Assembly (NCBI RefSeq): GCF_007830125.1
Contig: NZ_VLLG01000004.1
Location: 918,326 to 982,325, forward strand
Origin: Chitinophaga japonensis
Lineage (GTDB): Bacteria > Bacteroidota > Bacteroidia > Chitinophagales > Chitinophagaceae
Direction: 5' to 3'
Length of the DNA: 64,000 nucleotides
The notes below the pieces were generated by a model. That model did no database searches and was not told the origin of the DNA. It worked only from the letters and a program-made list of their open reading frames with translations. Both the position numbers and the translations under genes were made by a program. This document shows positions 27,901 through 35,416 of the stretch, one piece after another. Every line of letters begins with the position of its first letter. Positions within the stretch are counted from its first letter, which is position 1.

Positions 27901-28249
27901 CAGGTTTCCTGGGCACGATCACGAACGTTTCCTCCCGGTAGTACCAGGTAAGCCCCTTTTTCCTTAGTATCCAGGCCAGCACATTATCCAGCGGCTCCTG
28001 CTTAAAGGTAACGGTGATCTTTTCTTCGCTGCTCAACTGCTCGTCATTATAAAATGCCTGCAGCCGGGTCTGGTCCCACACAATACTGAAGAAGTCCGCC
28101 AGCCGCATGTTCTTTGCCTGGTATGACACAGGCCGCTCACCCGGTCCGGACTGGGCTTTCAGGCCGGGCAATGCCGTTCCCGCCAATAGGATCCAAGAAA
28201 TTAAAAACCGATAAGACATATGAAATAGGGGCTCATCACGTTTTTTCAT
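24938..28249 (-). CDS. SusC/RagA-family TonB-dependent outer-membrane receptor with STN domain
   Basis: 1103 residues. Signal peptide to about residue 33, then an STN (secretin/TonB N-terminal) domain (RLADFFSIVWDQTRLQAFYN to TFVIVP), a carboxypeptidase-like beta-sandwich (ITGLVTDQEGAPLRNASVIV), a TonB-plug (EVMVIAYGTSTRRNLTGSIS; DATAIYGSRGANGVILITTKK) and a long beta-barrel ending in LGLQLTL. STN-bearing receptors normally signal to a FecR anti-sigma factor and FecI sigma factor, but neither is nearby. It pairs with the SusD gene downstream. The substrate could be a glycan or a peptide. Confidence 0.94.
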   Translation of the reverse strand: MKKRDEPLFHMSYRFLISWILLAGTALPGLKAQSGPGERPVSYQAKNMRLADFFSIVWDQTRLQAFYNDEQLSSEEKITVTFKQEPLDNVLAWILRKKGLTWYYREETFVIVPRKPGDPLLGKLPGEKTMEITGLVTDQEGAPLRNASVIVNGMQKGDHTDRKGRFTLSNIRKNTTLTISCIGYFPKEMQVESDSSLSVQLVRAVTGLDEVMVIAYGTSTRRNLTGSISRVTGEEIAQQPVSDPLLALQGRVPGLNIIQKTGLPGGEVKVELRGRNSIAAGNNPLYIVDGVPFPGTSLTLNNILEDGRSISPLGASNPLNMINVANIESIEVLKDADATAIYGSRGANGVILITTKKGKEGKLQMDANIYTGIGKMAHGVQYLNTEQYLQMRREAFANDNTQPHAFDYDLTRWDTTRYTDWQELLLGGTAKITDGQLAFSGGSATTQVRINGGYRRETTAYPASFNYQKAAGGIYLALYTPDQRGKVSVVSNFVSEKNYLPRKDLAAFSSTAPNAPEVYNAGGSLNWEGGTFVGNPMAELMRTYKGKTQNLLTNAVLSYKILDQENHALELKTSGGYNWMLMDEVQPNPIRSFNPVYNQPGVSYFSAGSINSWIVEPQASYRGHLGDGTLEALVGTTFQEDVREQEAVFATGFTSDALLENMQAATSLSPFGSAYYQYRYSALFGRITYNWQGKYILNLTGRRDGSSRFGPGRQFANFGSIGAAWLFSTEPWVRHTLPFLSYGKLRASYGSTGNDQIADYGYYSTYSPSSIYDGLRGQSPTRLYNPDYSWELSKKLEIGLELGFRQDQLLFRAGYYRNRSSSQLVEYALPGMSGFNTIISNFPALVQNTGIELELNMVNIKNERVSWTTAFNITIPSNKLLAFPNIENSSYNNTYVVGQSLDILKGFRYLGIDPVTGIYQFEDANKDGKLSYADYVATKRTGTFLYGGLQNSLQYKGWQLDVLIQFVKQHQFNYLYTYNAPGVAMINQPAGVMDRWQAQGSSGNVQRFTQAYGEEAVDADFNLGRSDAAITDASFIRLKNLSLGYHLPDKWLKAAHLKNARFYLQGQNLFTITPYKGRDPEVAADQDVYPPLRVWTLGLQLTL

Positions 28250-28567
28250 ATAGGGTGGATATATGACACCTTATATGTACGATTTTTTTGGTTGTAACTA
28301 TTTTCCAGGCAGAGATGTCTGATGTTCCCCTTTCGACAAATATACAGTAAGGACACTTTTAAACATTCAAATGGTCTATTCCTTTGAAAAAAAATTTAAT
28401 TTTCTTCAATATCGTCCCCCTTTATTTCGTAAATATTTTTAGCTAATGTGTTGATTTCAACCGATTACATGCTCGTTTAAAGGATCTAGCAGGCGTCCCA
28501 TAAATGTAGGATTCCTAACAGTATTTTTCCGTATTCAACCCCTTGAAGTAGAAAGTGCGGCAACAGC
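28250..28567. other. Promoter region of the SusC gene
   Basis: About 320 AT-rich bases without a gene. A TAnnTTTG match (TATATTTG, minus strand) lies at 28337-28344, 88 bases before the susC start, with a TTTG 23 bases further upstream, slightly too far for a standard promoter. Confidence 0.35.
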
Positions 28568-28612
28568 AAAAAAGAACAGGCAGGCGGGGCTTTCACTCCC
28601 GATGCCTGCCTG
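28568..28612 (-). terminator. Rho-independent terminator of the small peptide gene
   Basis: caggcaggc (28577-28585) pairs with gcctgcctg (28604-28612), with a further GGG/CCC inside. On the minus strand it is followed by TTCTTTTTT. It separates the peptide gene from the SusC gene. Confidence 0.8.
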
Positions 28613-28664
28613 CCGTCAAACAGTAGCATGTGCAATTCCTGTAAGTGTCTGGCTCCTTAACGGA

Positions 28665-28862
28665 TCAGCCCACGTTGAGCAAATTTTTGATGCTCTTAAT
28701 GGCTTCAGGCACCAGCCCTGCGGCCAATACCAACTGATTCTGAACAAAATATCCTGCCACGTCCAAAAGTCCGCCTACTCCATCTAAAAGCCCGCCCCCG
28801 GAGTGCTCGTTCATTTCTTCCTTTGAAAGTTCGGTGAATGCATGCAGATCTGTGTTTTTCAT
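28665..28862 (-). CDS. Small peptide with double-glycine leader, bacteriocin-like
   Basis: 65 residues. The first 23 look like a double-glycine export leader: MKNTDLHAFTELSKEEMNEHSGG, in two parts (acidic helix with LSKEEM, then GG at 22-23). The remaining 42 residues are hydrophobic and glycine-rich (GLLDGVGGLLDVAGYFVQ, then LVLAAGLVPEAIKSIKNLL). This layout resembles precursor peptides processed by C39-peptidase ABC exporters, as in class II bacteriocins. No such exporter lies in the window. A good terminator follows, so it is a single-gene unit. It could instead be a signalling peptide. Function is inferred only from the leader pattern. Confidence 0.7.
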   Translation of the reverse strand: MKNTDLHAFTELSKEEMNEHSGGGLLDGVGGLLDVAGYFVQNQLVLAAGLVPEAIKSIKNLLNVG

Positions 28863-29117
28863 AGTGCTTCGATAATTTGGTTAACGCCTACTCTTTTCGC
28901 TTTTCGGCAATCGCGCGAATGAAATTATTAAAACCTATATGAGTAGCCTACAACCTGCATGGATAAACAATTCCTGGTATGAATAATGGCGCATGCTCAT
29001 TCCTTGTAAACTTTGGTTAGCTTGCACCCTAATTAAAAACGTTCACTACCATCAGTAAGCGTACCGGTTTGTTTAATCTTCATGCATATGCAACATACCT
29101 ATCATTGTTCGGGAAAA

Positions 29118-29990
29118 ATGCGCCCCATCTTATGCATCGTGTATGCCTTGACTATTTTTGCTTGTAAGGAGTCCGCTCAGAATTTAACTGCAACACAAAA
29201 AGAAGGAACCCAAACTATTGAGCTGCTGGCAGATGCACAATCCTGGTATAACACCCAAATGGCATCGGCTCCGCCAGGAAAGCAGGGTAAAGCACCCGAC
29301 AGGCTATTTGTGAAACCACTATGGAATATTGCAAAGAATGCAACCGCGGACGGGAAGACGATTAAAGCGCCGGTATCGGATTACGCCTTAAGAAATATTG
29401 GCTATGCCTGGTACCATTTTACGCGGGATAAGGATGGAGCGGTACAGGGATGGGTCTTTGAAGTATTATATAAGCCATCCTACTGGTGGAAGAAAGCAGA
29501 TGAAGCAAAGGCAAATCATGGTGTAATAAAACCGGTGAAACTGGATTTTACCGGGGTCATACTCCAGTATGACATCTTTGGCCATTTTATTACCGGCCGG
29601 TCTTATAGAAATGGAAAACTGATGACCAAAATAGTCCCACGGGAATCAGCCAGGGCACAACAACTAGCAATAACATCCGCTACTATTGATCCCGGAGATG
29701 ATACAGATGATGGAATTACTGGTTGGGTGATCGATTTGCCAGGGGTGGACATCAGCCCGGATCCGTCAGAACCGCCGCCGCCGGGATGGGAGCCTTCTGA
29801 CTCAACAACCGGCTTCTATACACCTCCCGGTGAGCCTGCGGATTATGTACCGGGAGTGGATGTAAACGAAGGAGGTACCATCACTTCTGTTATTACAGCG
29901 AGCAGCACTATTGATGATCCACTGGAGCCCGCAGATGTTCCGGCACCTGTGAATGACAGTGCAAAAAAGTCTCCAGATCATAACCCTTGA
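29118..29990 (+). CDS. Hypothetical lipoprotein with proline-rich acidic C-terminus
   Basis: 290 residues from the ATG at 29118, preceded by GGGAAAA; an ATG at 29082 would add 12 residues. MRPILCIVYALTIFACKES is a lipoprotein signal with Cys as acceptor. Residues 20-190 are a soluble domain (FVKPLWNIAKNATADGKTIK; YAWYHFTRDKDGAVQGWVFE) of unknown family. The last 100 residues are rich in Pro, Asp and Gly, with PSEPPPPGWEP and further spaced prolines, likely extended. It is divergent from the small peptide gene and convergent with xylA. I do not recognise a function. Confidence 0.75.
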   Translation: MRPILCIVYALTIFACKESAQNLTATQKEGTQTIELLADAQSWYNTQMASAPPGKQGKAPDRLFVKPLWNIAKNATADGKTIKAPVSDYALRNIGYAWYHFTRDKDGAVQGWVFEVLYKPSYWWKKADEAKANHGVIKPVKLDFTGVILQYDIFGHFITGRSYRNGKLMTKIVPRESARAQQLAITSATIDPGDDTDDGITGWVIDLPGVDISPDPSEPPPPGWEPSDSTTGFYTPPGEPADYVPGVDVNEGGTITSVITASSTIDDPLEPADVPAPVNDSAKKSPDHNP

Positions 29991-30015
29991 AAACCACAGC
30001 AGCAACCAACAACAA

Positions 30016-30049
30016 AACGGCCGTCTCCTTCTTACAGGAAACGGCCGTT
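30016..30049. terminator. Convergent hairpin terminator between the lipoprotein gene and xylA
   Basis: aacggccgt pairs with acggccgtt (9 bp), with a further four pairs after one mismatch. It follows the plus-strand stop at 29990 by 25 bases and precedes the xylA 3' end at 30085. The minus-strand side is followed by a T-rich tract, so it serves xylA best. Confidence 0.65.
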
Positions 30050-30084
30050 GATAGTGGATCGTTATAGTTGTGTTATGTATCCGC

Positions 30085-31416
30085 TTAAATATACCGGTTC
30101 ACCAGGTTCTCCAGGTACTCCTGGCGGCCGCTGGTCACTGCCGGTTCGCCCTGTGCGGCGGCGAAATTGCGCAGGTCTTCGAGTGATAGCTTGCCGGCTT
30201 CAAATTCCTTCCCTTTACCGCTGTCATAGGAAGCATAGCGCTCCTGGCGGATCTTGCGGTACGCTGACTTTTGCAGGATGTTATCTGCCGTGATCAGCGC
30301 GCGGGCAAAAGTATCTACGCCGCCAATGTGCGCATAGAAGAGGTCTGCAGGGTCCGTAGAGTTCCTGCGGATCTTGGCGTCGAAGTTAATACCGCCGCCG
30401 CCGAAGCCACCGGCTTCCAGGATGATCAGCATGTATTCCGTTACTTCATTGATATCGTTCGGGAACTGGTCCGTATCCCAGCCATTCTGCTGATCGCCGC
30501 GGTTGGCGTCAATAGATCCCAGCAGGCCGGCATCTGCCGCTACCTGCAGCTCATGCTGGAACGTATGGCCGGCCAGTGTAGCGTGGTTCACTTCCAGGTT
30601 CAGCTTGAAATCGTTCAGCAGGTCGTACTGGCGCAGGAAACCGATCACGGTAGCCGCATCATAGTCGTACTGGTGCTTCGTAGGCTCGCAGGGTTTAGGC
30701 TCTATAAAGAAAGTGCCTTTGAAGCCCTGCTTGCGGGCATAGTCCCTGGCCGTTTGCAGGAAGCGGGCCAGGTGCTCCTGCTCCCGTTTCATATTGGTGT
30801 TCAGCAGGCTCATATAACCTTCACGGCCACCCCAGAATACGTAGTTCTCACCCCCCAGGGCAATGGTGGCATCCAGCGCCGCTTTTACCTGTGCGCCGGC
30901 ATGGGCCAGCACATGAAAATCGGGATTGGTAGCCGCACCATTCATATACCGGCGGTGGGAGAACAGGTTGGCAGTGCCCCACAGCAGCTTCACGCCGCTG
31001 TCCGCCTGCTTCTGTTTGGCGTACTCCGTAAGCGCCTGCAGGCGCTTTTCATTCTCCGCTACATCGTTCCCGTAATCCACTACATCCACGTCATGAAAAC
31101 AGTAGTACGGCATCCCCAGCTTGGTGATAAACTCGAAAGCCGCGTCCATCTTGTCTTTTGCCCTTTCTACCGGGTCGCTTTTCTCATCCCAGGGGAAAAC
31201 ATGGGTAGGGCCGCCGAAAGGATCGGCGCCGTTGCCGCAGAAGGAATGCCAGTACGCTACTGCAAAGCGCAGGTGCTCCTTCATGGTTTTTCCGGCCACG
31301 GTCTTATTTTCATCATACCAGCGATAAGCCAGCGGGTTGTCGGTCTCAGGCCCTTCATAACGGATCTGTCCTATACCGGAGAAGAACTCCTTGCTGCCAG
31401 TGACAATTTTTGCCAT
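30085..31416 (-). CDS. xylA: Xylose isomerase
   Basis: 443 residues, the full class II length. Interconverts D-xylose and D-xylulose in the cytoplasm with two divalent metals. Diagnostic segments are WHSFCGNGADPFGG, YYCFHDVDVVDYG with the catalytic His, TFFIEPKPCEPTKHQYDYD, LEVNHATLAGHTFQHEL and GSIDANRGDQQNGWDTD. It stands alone: no xylulokinase or xylose transporter gene adjoins it. It is divergent from a LacI regulator, with a perfect palindrome overlapping its promoter, so the regulator most likely represses it and releases in response to a pentose. Confidence 0.97.
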   Translation of the reverse strand: MAKIVTGSKEFFSGIGQIRYEGPETDNPLAYRWYDENKTVAGKTMKEHLRFAVAYWHSFCGNGADPFGGPTHVFPWDEKSDPVERAKDKMDAAFEFITKLGMPYYCFHDVDVVDYGNDVAENEKRLQALTEYAKQKQADSGVKLLWGTANLFSHRRYMNGAATNPDFHVLAHAGAQVKAALDATIALGGENYVFWGGREGYMSLLNTNMKREQEHLARFLQTARDYARKQGFKGTFFIEPKPCEPTKHQYDYDAATVIGFLRQYDLLNDFKLNLEVNHATLAGHTFQHELQVAADAGLLGSIDANRGDQQNGWDTDQFPNDINEVTEYMLIILEAGGFGGGGINFDAKIRRNSTDPADLFYAHIGGVDTFARALITADNILQKSAYRKIRQERYASYDSGKGKEFEAGKLSLEDLRNFAAAQGEPAVTSGRQEYLENLVNRYI

Positions 31417-31454
31417 AGTGATTGAATTGTATCAGTTTAATAATAATGCATTGA

Positions 31455-31476
31455 TTTATGCCAACGTTGGCATAAA
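31455..31476. promoter_or_regulatory. 22-bp perfect palindromic LacI-type operator
   Basis: The sequence is symmetric around aacgtt, with half-site tttatgccaac repeated inverted without a mismatch and a central CG, as is usual for LacI-family operators. It lies between xylA and the LacI gene and covers the end of the xylA -7 element and the predicted start of transcription. Confidence 0.85.
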
Positions 31477-31503
31477 AATAAAATAAACCATGAAAAAACC
31501 AAA
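31473..31503 (-). promoter_or_regulatory. Promoter of xylA
   Basis: On the minus strand TTTG (31503-31500), exactly 19 nt, then TATTTTTA (31480-31473), one base off the TAnnTTTG consensus of Bacteroidota. Transcription should begin near 31466, inside the palindrome, giving a leader of about 50 bases. Confidence 0.6.
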
Positions 31504-31527
31504 ACCTGTTATTAAAATTGTACCCGG

Positions 31528-32544
31528 ATGCAAAAAACAACCATACATGACATAGCCCGGGAGCTGAATATCACCTTTTCCACGGTAGCCCGGGCCCTGC
31601 GGGATCACCCGGCCATCAGCGAAGCCACCAAAGCGGCAGTCCGTGAAATGGCGGAAAAGCTCAACTACCGCCAGAACAAGCTGGCCTCCTCCCTGCGCTC
31701 CGGCAATACGCATATCATCGGGGTGATCGTGCCCAGCCTGCATGTGAGCTTCTTCAGCTCCGTAGTGCACGGGATAGAGAAAGTGATGAACGAGAACGGG
31801 TACAGCATCCTCCTGTACCAGTCCAATGAGCTGCAGCAACAGGAGATCAGGGGCATTGCCACCTTCCTGCAGTCGCGGGTAGACGGCATTATCTCCTCCA
31901 TCACCCTGGAAACGGAGGACTACCGGCATTATGAAGAGATCAAAAAACGTAATATCCCCCTGATCTTTTTTGACCGCGACGTCGCGGCGCTGGATACGCC
32001 TTCGGTGACCATCAACGACCACGAGGGTGGTTTCATTGCCACGGAGCACCTGGTGCAACAGGGCTACCGGCGCATTGTGCATATTACCGCTACCCAGGCC
32101 CTCCCTATCTTCCAGGAACGCCTCCGGGGATACAAGGACGCCCTGCTGCGCTACGGGATACCGGTGCGGGAAGAGCTGATACTGCAGGGACAGTTCTCCC
32201 TGGAATTCGGCAAGGCCTGCATCCGGCAGTTGCGGGAGCGGGGCATTCCCTTTGACGCCGTATTTGCCCTGGAAGACTATACCGCCATGGGCGCCATCCA
32301 GCAACTGCAGGCAGATGGCATAGCCGTCCCGCAGGAAACAGGCGTGATCGGCTTTGCCAACGAATCTTTCGGCGCGCTGGTCAGCCCGGGACTTTCCACC
32401 ATCGATCAGCAGACCGTTAAAATGGGAGAAGAGGCGGCCCGGCTCTTCCTGGCCACCGTGCGGGACAAGCAGCACAAGCCCCGCAAAGTGGTGCTGGAGC
32501 CGGTGCTGATAGCGCGGGCGTCTACGAAAAAGATCATTTCATAA
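31528..32544 (+). CDS. LacI-family transcriptional regulator, likely regulator of xylA
   Basis: 338 residues. The N-terminal helix-turn-helix and hinge are clear (TTIHDIARELNITFSTVARA; KLNYRQNKLASSLRSGNTH), followed by a two-lobed periplasmic-binding-like effector domain (IIGVIVPSLHVSFFSSVVHG; GVIGFANESFGALVSPGLST). It starts 111 bases from the divergent xylA and next to a perfect LacI-type palindrome, so it very likely controls xylA and itself. Its 3' end overlaps the convergent sulfatase gene by 11 bases. The effector is presumed to be xylose or a related compound. Confidence 0.92.
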   Translation: MQKTTIHDIARELNITFSTVARALRDHPAISEATKAAVREMAEKLNYRQNKLASSLRSGNTHIIGVIVPSLHVSFFSSVVHGIEKVMNENGYSILLYQSNELQQQEIRGIATFLQSRVDGIISSITLETEDYRHYEEIKKRNIPLIFFDRDVAALDTPSVTINDHEGGFIATEHLVQQGYRRIVHITATQALPIFQERLRGYKDALLRYGIPVREELILQGQFSLEFGKACIRQLRERGIPFDAVFALEDYTAMGAIQQLQADGIAVPQETGVIGFANESFGALVSPGLSTIDQQTVKMGEEAARLFLATVRDKQHKPRKVVLEPVLIARASTKKIIS

Positions 32545-34036
32545 TGTCCTTCAGCTCATCTGCCATCTTTTTCACAACCCCCGGATGCTGCGCCGCTACG
32601 TTTTGCTGCTCGGCAATATCTGTTTCCAGGTTGTATAGCTGCGGCCGTTCGCTCATACCGGAAGCGATATGAACATTGCTCAATATTTTCGGCCCTTTTT
32701 TCGGGGCGATGTACTTCCAGTTCCCGCTGATGAGCGACATGGCCCTCCCCTGCTCTACCAGGCTTTCCCTCCCTTTATCCGTACGGCCCAGCAATGCGGC
32801 TGATATATCCTCGCTGTCCTGTGCATCGCCTGCCGGCACCTTTTGCCCGGTGAGCGCAGCGAGGGAGGCCAGCAGGTCCACCTGGCTCACCAGGGCGGCA
32901 GAGCGGCCGGGCTTTACCTTACCGGGCCAGCGCACGATAAAGGGCACGCGGGTGCCAGCCTCAAACGCGCTGTATTTGCCGCCGCTCAACGGCCCTGCCG
33001 GCCGGTGGCCGCTCAGGAGCGCTATCGCCCCATCCCGGTAGCCGTCGTCCAGCACCGGGCCGTTGTCGCTGCTGAAAATCACCAGCGTCTTATCCGTCAG
33101 CCCCAGGCTGTCCAGCGTATGCAGGAGCCGGCCCACGCACCAGTCCAGTTGCAGGATGGCGTCGCCGCGTGGTCCCATACCGCTTTTGCCCACAAAGCGC
33201 TCATGCGGGTCGCGGGGCACATGGATATCATTCGTTGCGAAATACAGGAAGAAAGGCTGCTCCCGGTGCATAGCTATAAAACGTTGGGCCCTGGCCGTAA
33301 GGGTATCCGCCACATCCTGGTCCCGCCAGAGGGCAGCCCGGCCACCGGTCATATAACCGATACGCCCGATGCCGTTAATGATCGTATTGTCATGACCGTG
33401 GGTGGATTGCATCCGCAGCAGCTCCGGGTGCTCCCGGCCCGTAGGCCAGTCGCCCACCGGCTTTTGATAGTCAACGGTAATAGGGTCCTGCAGGTCCAGC
33501 CGTACGATCCGGTGGTTTTCCACGTACACGCAGGGCACCCGGTCCAGGGTAGCGGGAATAATGAAAGATTCGTCAAAGCCCAGCTCCAGCGGCCCCGGGC
33601 GGATCTCCCCGTTCCAGTCCGGCCCATCCGGGCCGCCCAGCCCCAGGTGCCATTTGCCCACCACGCCGGTGGTATAGCCCGCCTGTTTTAGTACGGAAGC
33701 AACCGTGGCGCGCCCGGTGTCAATGATCAGGGAAGCATCGCCCGGCGCTACGCCGGTGCCCTTCTTCCGCCAGGCATACCGCCCGGTCAGGAAGGAATAG
33801 CGGGACGGCGTACAGGTAGCGGAGGAGGCATGGCCGTTGGTAAACAGCAGCCCCTGCTCCGCCAGGCGGTCGATGTTTGGCGTGCTCACCTTTACCGCGC
33901 CGTAGCAACTAACATCGCCATAACCTACATCATCCGTATAAATGAACACGATATTGGGCCGGGATGGCTGGGCCTTTGCCATGCCCGTAACAAGGCAGGC
34001 CAGGATGCCTGCCAGTGGCAATAACAGTTTTTTCAT
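32534..34036 (-). CDS. Secreted arylsulfatase (type I, formylglycine-dependent)
   Basis: 500 residues with a signal peptide cut near residue 22 (MKKLLLPLAGILACLVTGMA). The sulfatase signature is CTPSRYSFLTGRYA; Cys75 would be converted to formylglycine. Asp35-Asp36 in FIYTDDVGYGD and the DN pair in FSSDNGPV are calcium ligands. It should remove sulfate from a sugar or aromatic ester in the periplasm. The maturase needed for Cys75 is not in the window. It is divergent from a TauE-type exporter gene, 72 bases apart, which hints at shared handling of sulfur compounds. Confidence 0.93.
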   Translation of the reverse strand: MKKLLLPLAGILACLVTGMAKAQPSRPNIVFIYTDDVGYGDVSCYGAVKVSTPNIDRLAEQGLLFTNGHASSATCTPSRYSFLTGRYAWRKKGTGVAPGDASLIIDTGRATVASVLKQAGYTTGVVGKWHLGLGGPDGPDWNGEIRPGPLELGFDESFIIPATLDRVPCVYVENHRIVRLDLQDPITVDYQKPVGDWPTGREHPELLRMQSTHGHDNTIINGIGRIGYMTGGRAALWRDQDVADTLTARAQRFIAMHREQPFFLYFATNDIHVPRDPHERFVGKSGMGPRGDAILQLDWCVGRLLHTLDSLGLTDKTLVIFSSDNGPVLDDGYRDGAIALLSGHRPAGPLSGGKYSAFEAGTRVPFIVRWPGKVKPGRSAALVSQVDLLASLAALTGQKVPAGDAQDSEDISAALLGRTDKGRESLVEQGRAMSLISGNWKYIAPKKGPKILSNVHIASGMSERPQLYNLETDIAEQQNVAAQHPGVVKKMADELKDIMK

Positions 34037-34108
34037 AACCCTTTAAAAATAATAAATCTCAATTATCCTACCTTTGGTTTTTATTGCGTACCAACCGTTT
34101 AACCAACC

Positions 34109-34945
34109 ATGACCATTCTAACATTTACGCTCATCCTCCTGGGCGGAGCATTCCTGGCTGGACTGCTCGGCTCACTGACCGGCCTGGGAGGCGGCGTTGT
34201 GATCATTCCACTGCTGACGCTCGGATTCCATGTAGACATCCGTTACGCCATTGGCACGGCCCTGATTGCGGCCATTGCCACCTCCTCCGGCTCCGCCTCC
34301 GCCTATGTTAAAGAAGGCATTACCAATATCCGGCTGGGCATGTTCCTGGAAATAGCCACCACTACCGGGGCTGTGGCCGGCGCTTTGCTGGCCGTGTACA
34401 TGCCCACCAGCTTCGTGGCGGTGATCTTCGGGGTGGTGCTCATTGTTTCGGCGCTGCTCTCCGCCCGGCCCAAAAGCAGCCACCTGGAAACGGCGGATAA
34501 AAGCCGGCTGGCCCGGCAACTGCACCTCAACGGCAGTTATCCCACTCCCACCGGCACCGTTGCCTACAAAGTAACCCGTGTGCCCGGCGGCTACCTGGTC
34601 ATGACCATTGCCGGCGTGCTTTCCGGCCTGCTGGGCATCGGCTCCGGCGCTTTAAAGGTGCTGGCCATGGACAACATGATGCGCGTGCCCTTCAAAGTGT
34701 CCACCACCACCAGCAATTTTATGATCGGTGTAACGGCGGCTGCCAGCGCCGTGGTATACCTGCAGCGGGGATACATTGACCCGGGCCTCTGCCTGCCGGT
34801 AGTGCTGGGCGTACTGGCCGGCGCGCTGGGCGGCACCCGGATACTGGCCAGGGCCAATACCAAATGGCTGCGCCTTACTTTCTGCGTGGTGATCACGCTG
34901 CTGGCATTACAGATGATCTATAACGGCATTACAGGGAAATTATAA
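34109..34945 (+). CDS. TauE/SafE-family sulfur-compound or anion permease
   Basis: 278 residues with about eight hydrophobic segments in two similar halves. GSLTGLGGGVVIIPLLTLGF in the first half and GVLSGLLGIGSGALKVLAMD in the second are the paired signature loops of the TauE/SafE family. Members export sulfite, sulfoacetate or related anions across the inner membrane. A TAnnTTTG match (TACCTTTG) lies at 34069-34076. The next gene, 12 bases downstream, is a DUF1634 protein, a frequent companion of these permeases. Confidence 0.92.
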   Translation: MTILTFTLILLGGAFLAGLLGSLTGLGGGVVIIPLLTLGFHVDIRYAIGTALIAAIATSSGSASAYVKEGITNIRLGMFLEIATTTGAVAGALLAVYMPTSFVAVIFGVVLIVSALLSARPKSSHLETADKSRLARQLHLNGSYPTPTGTVAYKVTRVPGGYLVMTIAGVLSGLLGIGSGALKVLAMDNMMRVPFKVSTTTSNFMIGVTAAASAVVYLQRGYIDPGLCLPVVLGVLAGALGGTRILARANTKWLRLTFCVVITLLALQMIYNGITGKL

Positions 34946-34957
34946 ATACCGCGACGA

Positions 34958-35356
34958 ATGAAACGGCTTTTTTCCAAAAACTACTGGGCAGACCGCGATG
35001 TACAGATATTACTGGGCACCCTGCTGCGTTACGGGGTGATCGTATCCAGTATCGTGGTGATGCTGGGCGGCGTGATCTACCTATTCCGTCACGGGCAGGA
35101 AGCGCCGGAGTACCACGCCTTTGCCGGCCCCAATGATCGCTGGGACAACCTGCCGGCTATCCTGCGGGGCATGTGGCACGGCCATGGCATGGAGATCATC
35201 CAGTTGGGCGTGGTGATGCTGATCGCCACCCCGATTGCGCGGATCGTTTTCTCCGTGCTGGCTTTTTTTATTGAAAAGGATTATTTGTATGTGGGGATCA
35301 CGTTGGTGGTGCTGGGCGTGATCATGTTCAGCATGATCGGAGGACTGGGAGGGTAA
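34958..35356 (+). CDS. DUF1634 membrane protein, partner of the TauE-like permease
   Basis: 132 residues with three predicted transmembrane helices (LLRYGVIVSSIVVMLGGVIY; IIQLGVVMLIATPIARIVFS; YVGITLVVLGVIMFSMIG). The pattern WADRDVQILLGTLLRYGV at the start and the TPIARIVFSV block are typical of DUF1634. These small proteins are regularly encoded right after TauE/SafE permeases, probably as an accessory subunit, but their role is not established. Confidence 0.88.
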   Translation: MKRLFSKNYWADRDVQILLGTLLRYGVIVSSIVVMLGGVIYLFRHGQEAPEYHAFAGPNDRWDNLPAILRGMWHGHGMEIIQLGVVMLIATPIARIVFSVLAFFIEKDYLYVGITLVVLGVIMFSMIGGLGG

Positions 35357-35416
35357 ATATTTATTATGATTGAGCTTATACAGGGCGATATTAGGCGGTG
35401 GCGTGGACCTGCTTCA

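Noticed and set aside
28665..28862. Considered whether the small peptide gene and susC form one operon
   Set aside because: A strong minus-strand terminator at 28568-28612 separates them.
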